DNA of 64,000 nucleotides. It comes from Egicoccus halophilus. GTDB lineage: Bacteria > Actinomycetota > Nitriliruptoria > Nitriliruptorales > Nitriliruptoraceae. The notes under the pieces are model-generated. The model was not told where the DNA came from. It did not search any database and worked only from the letters and a program-made list of their open reading frames with translations. The stretch lies in assembly GCF_004300825.1 (NCBI RefSeq), contig NZ_CP036250.1:3916162-3980161 (forward strand). Direction: 5' to 3'. A program made the position numbers and the translations under genes. Of this stretch, positions 60,719 through 64,000 are shown piece by piece; position 1 is the first letter of the stretch, and every line of letters begins with the position of its first letter.

Positions 60719-62008
60719 TCACACGGCGAGCTCGGCGCGGGCGCCGGCGAGCTCACCGTAGACGCTCAGCAGCCGGTCCACCGCGCGGTCCCAGGAGGCG
60801 GCGTCGGCGGTCCGGCGGCCGGCGTCGGCCGTCTGGCGACGTCGGGCGGGGTCGTCGAGATAGGCGCACACGGCGCGGGCATGGTCGACCGGGTCGTGGC
60901 CGGGAACGAGCGTCCCACCACCGGCGACCACGGCCTCGAGTCCTGGCACGTCGGCGGCGACCACCGGGACACCGCAGGCCTGCGCCTCGAGCGCGACCAA
61001 CCCGAAGGTCTCGCTGCGCGAGGGGGCGAGCAGCACGTCGGCGGCGCGGTAGCGCTCGGCGAGGGTGTCCTGGTCGACCGCCGGTTCGAGGTCGAGCCCG
61101 TCGGCGACCCCGAGGCGGTCGGCGAGCGCGCGCAACTGGTCGGGACCGGTGCTGACCTGGCCGGCCCCCGACGCCCCACCGACGATGCGCAGACGGGCGC
61201 GCGGGTGGCGCCGTCGGACCTCGGCCAGCGTGCGCACGGCCACGTCGGGCCCCTTGAGCGGTTGCAGCCGGCCGACGAAGAGCAGCCGCGGAGCCGGGGC
61301 GTCGGGTCCGTCGAAGCGGGGGAAGACCCGGTCGGGCGCGGTCCGGAAGCGGTCGAGGTCCACCCCGGCCGGCACGACCGTCATCCGTGCGCCGGACAGG
61401 CCGTAGGTGCGGTGCAGCAGGCGCGCTTCGCCACAGGTCAGCGCCAGCACCCGGTCGGCCTCGTTGGCGACGCGCTCCTCGGCGACCAGCCGCAGCGCCG
61501 GTTCGGGTCGGTCCCCGGGGGCCAGGGTGGCGTTCTTGAGCACGCCGAGCGTGTGGAAGGTCTGCACGAGCGGTGTCGACCAGCGCTCGGCGAGGCGCCG
61601 GCCGACCCACCCCGACAACCAGTAGTGGGCGTGCAGCACGTCGTAGGTGCCGGCCGTCGGGTGTCGCTGGGCGGCCAGCACGAAGGCACACAGGTGGTTG
61701 GCGACCACGTGCTTGTCGACCGGTGCACGTGGACCGGCCTCGACGTGATGGACGCGGACGCCGTCGGCCAGCGACACCGTCGGCGGCAGCTGCGGGTCCG
61801 CCCACCGGGTGAAGACCTCCACCTCGACCCCTCGGCGGGCCAGCCGCAGCGCCTGCTCGCGGACGGTCACGTTGAGGCCGCCGCCGTCGCCCGTTCCGGG
61901 CTGGTCGAGCGGCGAGGTGTGCACGCTGAGCATGGCGATGCGCCGCACCGCCGGGGACGGCACACCCCTGGCGGGGACCCGAGGCAGCCCGACGGCGCGC
62001 TCGCCCAC
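60719..62008 (-). CDS. mshA: D-inositol-3-phosphate glycosyltransferase MshA
   Basis: 429 residues. MshA joins UDP-GlcNAc to inositol-3-phosphate, the first step of mycothiol synthesis. Features of this GT4 enzyme: IAMLSVHTSPLDQPGTGDGGGLNV (the DAGGLNV-type donor loop, with Gly replacing Ala), HAHYWLSGWVG, LFVGRLQPLKGPD and the E-x7-E motif SRSETFGLVALEAQ. The start may be GTG 62008 (used) or GTG 61948, which would give 409 residues closer to the usual start. It follows the GNAT-like gene with one base between. Mycothiol supports an actinobacterial assignment. Confidence 0.93.
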   Translation of the reverse strand: MGERAVGLPRVPARGVPSPAVRRIAMLSVHTSPLDQPGTGDGGGLNVTVREQALRLARRGVEVEVFTRWADPQLPPTVSLADGVRVHHVEAGPRAPVDKHVVANHLCAFVLAAQRHPTAGTYDVLHAHYWLSGWVGRRLAERWSTPLVQTFHTLGVLKNATLAPGDRPEPALRLVAEERVANEADRVLALTCGEARLLHRTYGLSGARMTVVPAGVDLDRFRTAPDRVFPRFDGPDAPAPRLLFVGRLQPLKGPDVAVRTLAEVRRRHPRARLRIVGGASGAGQVSTGPDQLRALADRLGVADGLDLEPAVDQDTLAERYRAADVLLAPSRSETFGLVALEAQACGVPVVAADVPGLEAVVAGGGTLVPGHDPVDHARAVCAYLDDPARRRQTADAGRRTADAASWDRAVDRLLSVYGELAGARAELAV

Positions 62009-62009
62009 G

Positions 62010-63062
62010 TCAGCGGCGCACGAGGGTCAGCCGGCGCAGCGGCCGGTCCTGCGCCCCGAAGCGGTACTTGTAGTCCTCGTCGCCGCGCAGCAGGTCGAAG
62101 GTGGTGCAGCCCTCCTCGGCCGCCACCTCGAGCAGTTGGCCGACGAGCACGATGCCGGGCGCCAACGCCCCCAGCGCCGGGTCGAACGCCGAGTTGTACA
62201 GGCCCCACTCGCCGCCGGCGACCAGCGACACGGTCGAGGCGCCGGGCATGCCGCCCACCTGCAGCTGATGGAGCCGGAACACGCCGTCACCGGCGAACTC
62301 CCGCGCCAGGGCCTTGAACCAGTCGTGCATCTCCGGACGCGAGAAGAAGCCCGCCTTGTCGGGCTGTGCCTCCGCGGCGAGATCGAGGAAGGCGTCGAGG
62401 CTGCCGTGGACCTCGGCCTCCGCCACTTCGAGCAGTTCCAGCTCGCCGGCGTCGCGTGCGAGCTTGCGGGCCTTGCGCTGCAGTTCATGGCGCATCTTGC
62501 CCGGCAGGCGTTCGAGGTAGGCGTCGTACCCACCGGTCAGGTCGACCCGGGGACAGACGTCCTCGACGTCCTCCTCGAACACCACCAGGCCGACCGTGTC
62601 GGCGGCGGTGCGCAACGCGTCGGGCCAGCCGCTGTCCTCGGCGAGTCCGCCGGCGACGAACTCGTCCCAGTCGACGTCCTTGGCGAGGTCGGTGAGGTAG
62701 GCCAGTGCGACGTCCCCGCGGTCCTCGGGGCGGCTGACCGGACCGAGGTAGTCGGTCACCTCGTTGCCACCGAGGAAGCGGCGGACCTCGACCGGGCCGG
62801 TCGGGGTACCGATGCGCTCGTGCCCCTCGGGTACGACGCCGATCAGGCGACCGTCCCGGTGCAGGGTCCGGACCCGGGCGCTCACCCGCTGTCCGAGCAC
62901 CTCGTGCCAGGCCTGCAGGTAGCGAGGGCCCTGGAACAGCGTGGCGGCCGGATCCTCGTCGAGCAGCTGTTGCCACTCGGCGCGCAGGGTGCCCTGCGGC
63001 AGCTCGGCGTGGGTGCGCAGCTCGGGCATGCCCGGGCCTGGGTCGGATGCGGTCACCGGCAT
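62010..63062 (-). CDS. GNAT/FemAB-like acyltransferase
   Basis: 350 residues, resembling the BioF2/CelD-type two-lobed GNAT proteins (Pfam Acetyltransf_6). Visible elements: FQGPRYLQAWHEVLGQ, PEGHERIG, PGKMRHELQRKARKLARDAG and the C-terminal STVSLVAGGEWGLYNSAFDPALGALAPGIVLVG with the LLRGDEDYKYRFGA tail typical of this family. The substrate is unknown; it may modify envelope or mycothiol-related amines. ATG 63062 with AGGAAGGA upstream. Translationally close to mshA. Confidence 0.82.
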   Translation of the reverse strand: MPVTASDPGPGMPELRTHAELPQGTLRAEWQQLLDEDPAATLFQGPRYLQAWHEVLGQRVSARVRTLHRDGRLIGVVPEGHERIGTPTGPVEVRRFLGGNEVTDYLGPVSRPEDRGDVALAYLTDLAKDVDWDEFVAGGLAEDSGWPDALRTAADTVGLVVFEEDVEDVCPRVDLTGGYDAYLERLPGKMRHELQRKARKLARDAGELELLEVAEAEVHGSLDAFLDLAAEAQPDKAGFFSRPEMHDWFKALAREFAGDGVFRLHQLQVGGMPGASTVSLVAGGEWGLYNSAFDPALGALAPGIVLVGQLLEVAAEEGCTTFDLLRGDEDYKYRFGAQDRPLRRLTLVRR

Positions 63063-63261
63063 CGATCCTTCCTCACGATCGGGGGACACGACGATTTCGG
63101 CGGAACGACGGTGGGGGGTACGACGCGGGGAGATCGGCGAGCGGCGGTCCGGCACGCCCGACCGGGGTCGCGGCCCGGAGGAGCACTCTGCCGACGGTGG
63201 CCGATGGTAGTGCCTGCAACCAGGGGCGACCTGCTCGGCCGGCCCCGCCCGCGCCGGGACG

Positions 63262-63789
63262 TCAGGAGTCCTCGGGCTCCTCGGACAGCGCGGCGGCGCG
63301 GACCGCCGCGTCGTCGACGTCCCCGGTCCCGACCACGTCGAGCAGGTGGCGCCGTCGTGCCCGCGGCTCCGCCTGCAGCTCCGACAGCCGGCGGAACGAA
63401 CGGTACATCTCGATCAGCGCCTGGCGCTGCGGATCGGTCAGGTGCGGGTCGCGCTGCACGACCGCCACCAGGTCGTCGGCGTCCTCGCGCTCCTCGAGGA
63501 TGCCGGCCTTGACGTAGAGCGTCTCGGACGAGATCTCGAGTGCCTTGGCGATGGCCTGCAGAATCTCCGCCGAGGGCTTGCGCAGGCCGCGCTCGATCTG
63601 GGACAGGTACGGGTTCGACACGCCGGCCAGCGTCGCGAGCTTGCGCAGGCTCAGCCGGGCCGACTCCCGCTGGTGGCGGATGTAGCCCCCGAGCTCCTCG
63701 AGCGGCGACCCGGGCTCGCGCGGGGCGTCCGCCGCCGCGTCGGACCGCTCGTCCGGCGCCGACACGGCACGTCCGGCCTCGTCGTCCAC
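63262..63789 (-). CDS. XRE-family helix-turn-helix regulator
   Basis: 175 residues. After a ~30-residue acidic lead there is a Cro/C1-type HTH: GGYIRHQRESARLSLRKLAT, LAGVSNPYLSQIERGLRKPS, AEILQAIAKALEIS. The C-terminal ~90 residues are charged and helical (HLTDPQRQALIEMYRSFRR). It resembles the small XRE regulators often found near mshA-linked genes in actinobacteria. The GTG at 63789 is supported by a nearby GAGGCGAGG. Confidence 0.85.
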   Translation of the reverse strand: MDDEAGRAVSAPDERSDAAADAPREPGSPLEELGGYIRHQRESARLSLRKLATLAGVSNPYLSQIERGLRKPSAEILQAIAKALEISSETLYVKAGILEEREDADDLVAVVQRDPHLTDPQRQALIEMYRSFRRLSELQAEPRARRRHLLDVVGTGDVDDAAVRAAALSEEPEDS

Positions 63790-63907
63790 GCCCGCCTCGC
63801 CTCCCCGGCCCGCTGTCGACGCGCACACGGGCTCGGGCGAAGGTAGCAGCCGTGCCCCACCGCTCCGGCAGCCGCACGGTCGTCCCGGTCGCGGCGGCCG
63901 GCGGCGA

Positions 63908-64000
63908 TCAGCTCCCGGCGGCCGCCAGCCGGTCGAGGGCCGTCGCGGTCGCCCGCACCGCCCCGACCGGCTCGCCGCCACCGAGCGGCGGCGGCGCGAC
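63908..64000 (-). CDS. C-terminal fragment of an unidentified protein
   Basis: 30 codons and a TGA stop (63910-63908); the gene runs off the right edge. The fragment reads VAPPPLGGGEPVGAVRATAT, then ALDRLAAAGS. Too short to classify. Same strand as the XRE gene, 118 bases upstream of it. Confidence 0.4.
   Translation of the reverse strand, partial: VAPPPLGGGEPVGAVRATATALDRLAAAGS

Overview
The window is about 64 kb of very GC-rich bacterial chromosome with strong codon bias, many GTG starts, tightly overlapping ATGA/GTGA gene junctions, an MshA-type mycothiol glycosyltransferase, an actinobacterial 'helicase/secretion neighbourhood' Tad pilus locus, a caa3-type cytochrome oxidase and a dTMP kinase fused to an MFS domain. 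These point to Actinomycetota. The exact class cannot be fixed from sequence alone; a deep-branching, Nitriliruptoria-like lineage is a guess. No phage, insertion sequence, CRISPR array, rRNA or integrase was seen. This looks like core chromosome, not a genomic island.

Layout. 0-9 kb: the start of a secreted protein, a luciferase-like oxidoreductase, a membrane diguanylate cyclase, a PCYCGC-motif protein with a Cys/Met/His-rich partner, a TPM-domain protein paired with PspA, tRNA-Thr, a START-like protein and a zinc alcohol dehydrogenase. 9-18 kb: DNA replication (HolB, MFS-Tmk, TopA), then a lipoprotein coupled to a CPA2/TrkA-N antiporter, and a methyltransferase. 18-26 kb: a STAS protein, a YprA/MrfA-like helicase and a six-gene Tad pilus operon. 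26-32 kb: a repeat-rich intergenic region, then lutABC (lactate oxidation), a zinc-ribbon beta-propeller protein and a HAD phosphatase. 32-39 kb: an NTF2-like protein, an M20 peptidase, an ArsR-like regulator, a CaCA antiporter, a selenocysteine tRNA and a TetR/ABC efflux operon. 39-49 kb: haem O and haem A synthesis (ctaB, ctaA) and the oxidase operon (ctaC, ctaD, ctaE, subunit IV, a cupredoxin protein), with a second zinc-ribbon propeller gene between them. 49-56 kb: a second ABC exporter, an AI-2E-family membrane protein, prmA, a lipoprotein and an RNA methyltransferase. 56-64 kb: a glutamate-type ABC importer in gluABCD order, proC, a YbjN protein, mshA, a GNAT/FemAB-like protein and an XRE regulator.

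How the genes fit together. Aerobic respiration is well represented: lactate oxidation (lutABC), haem A synthesis and a copper/haem oxidase. The Tad genes should build a thin pilus whose predicted pilin has a long, repeat-containing leader. The most informative single element is a stand-alone tRNA-Sec. It implies that this organism decodes UGA as selenocysteine, although no selenoprotein or sel gene is visible here. Another theme is in-frame tandem repeats (6, 15, 18 and 24 bp units) inside coding sequences, most densely in the Tad/lut segment, where one repeat block sits at an lutA gene with no ordinary start codon in the expected place.
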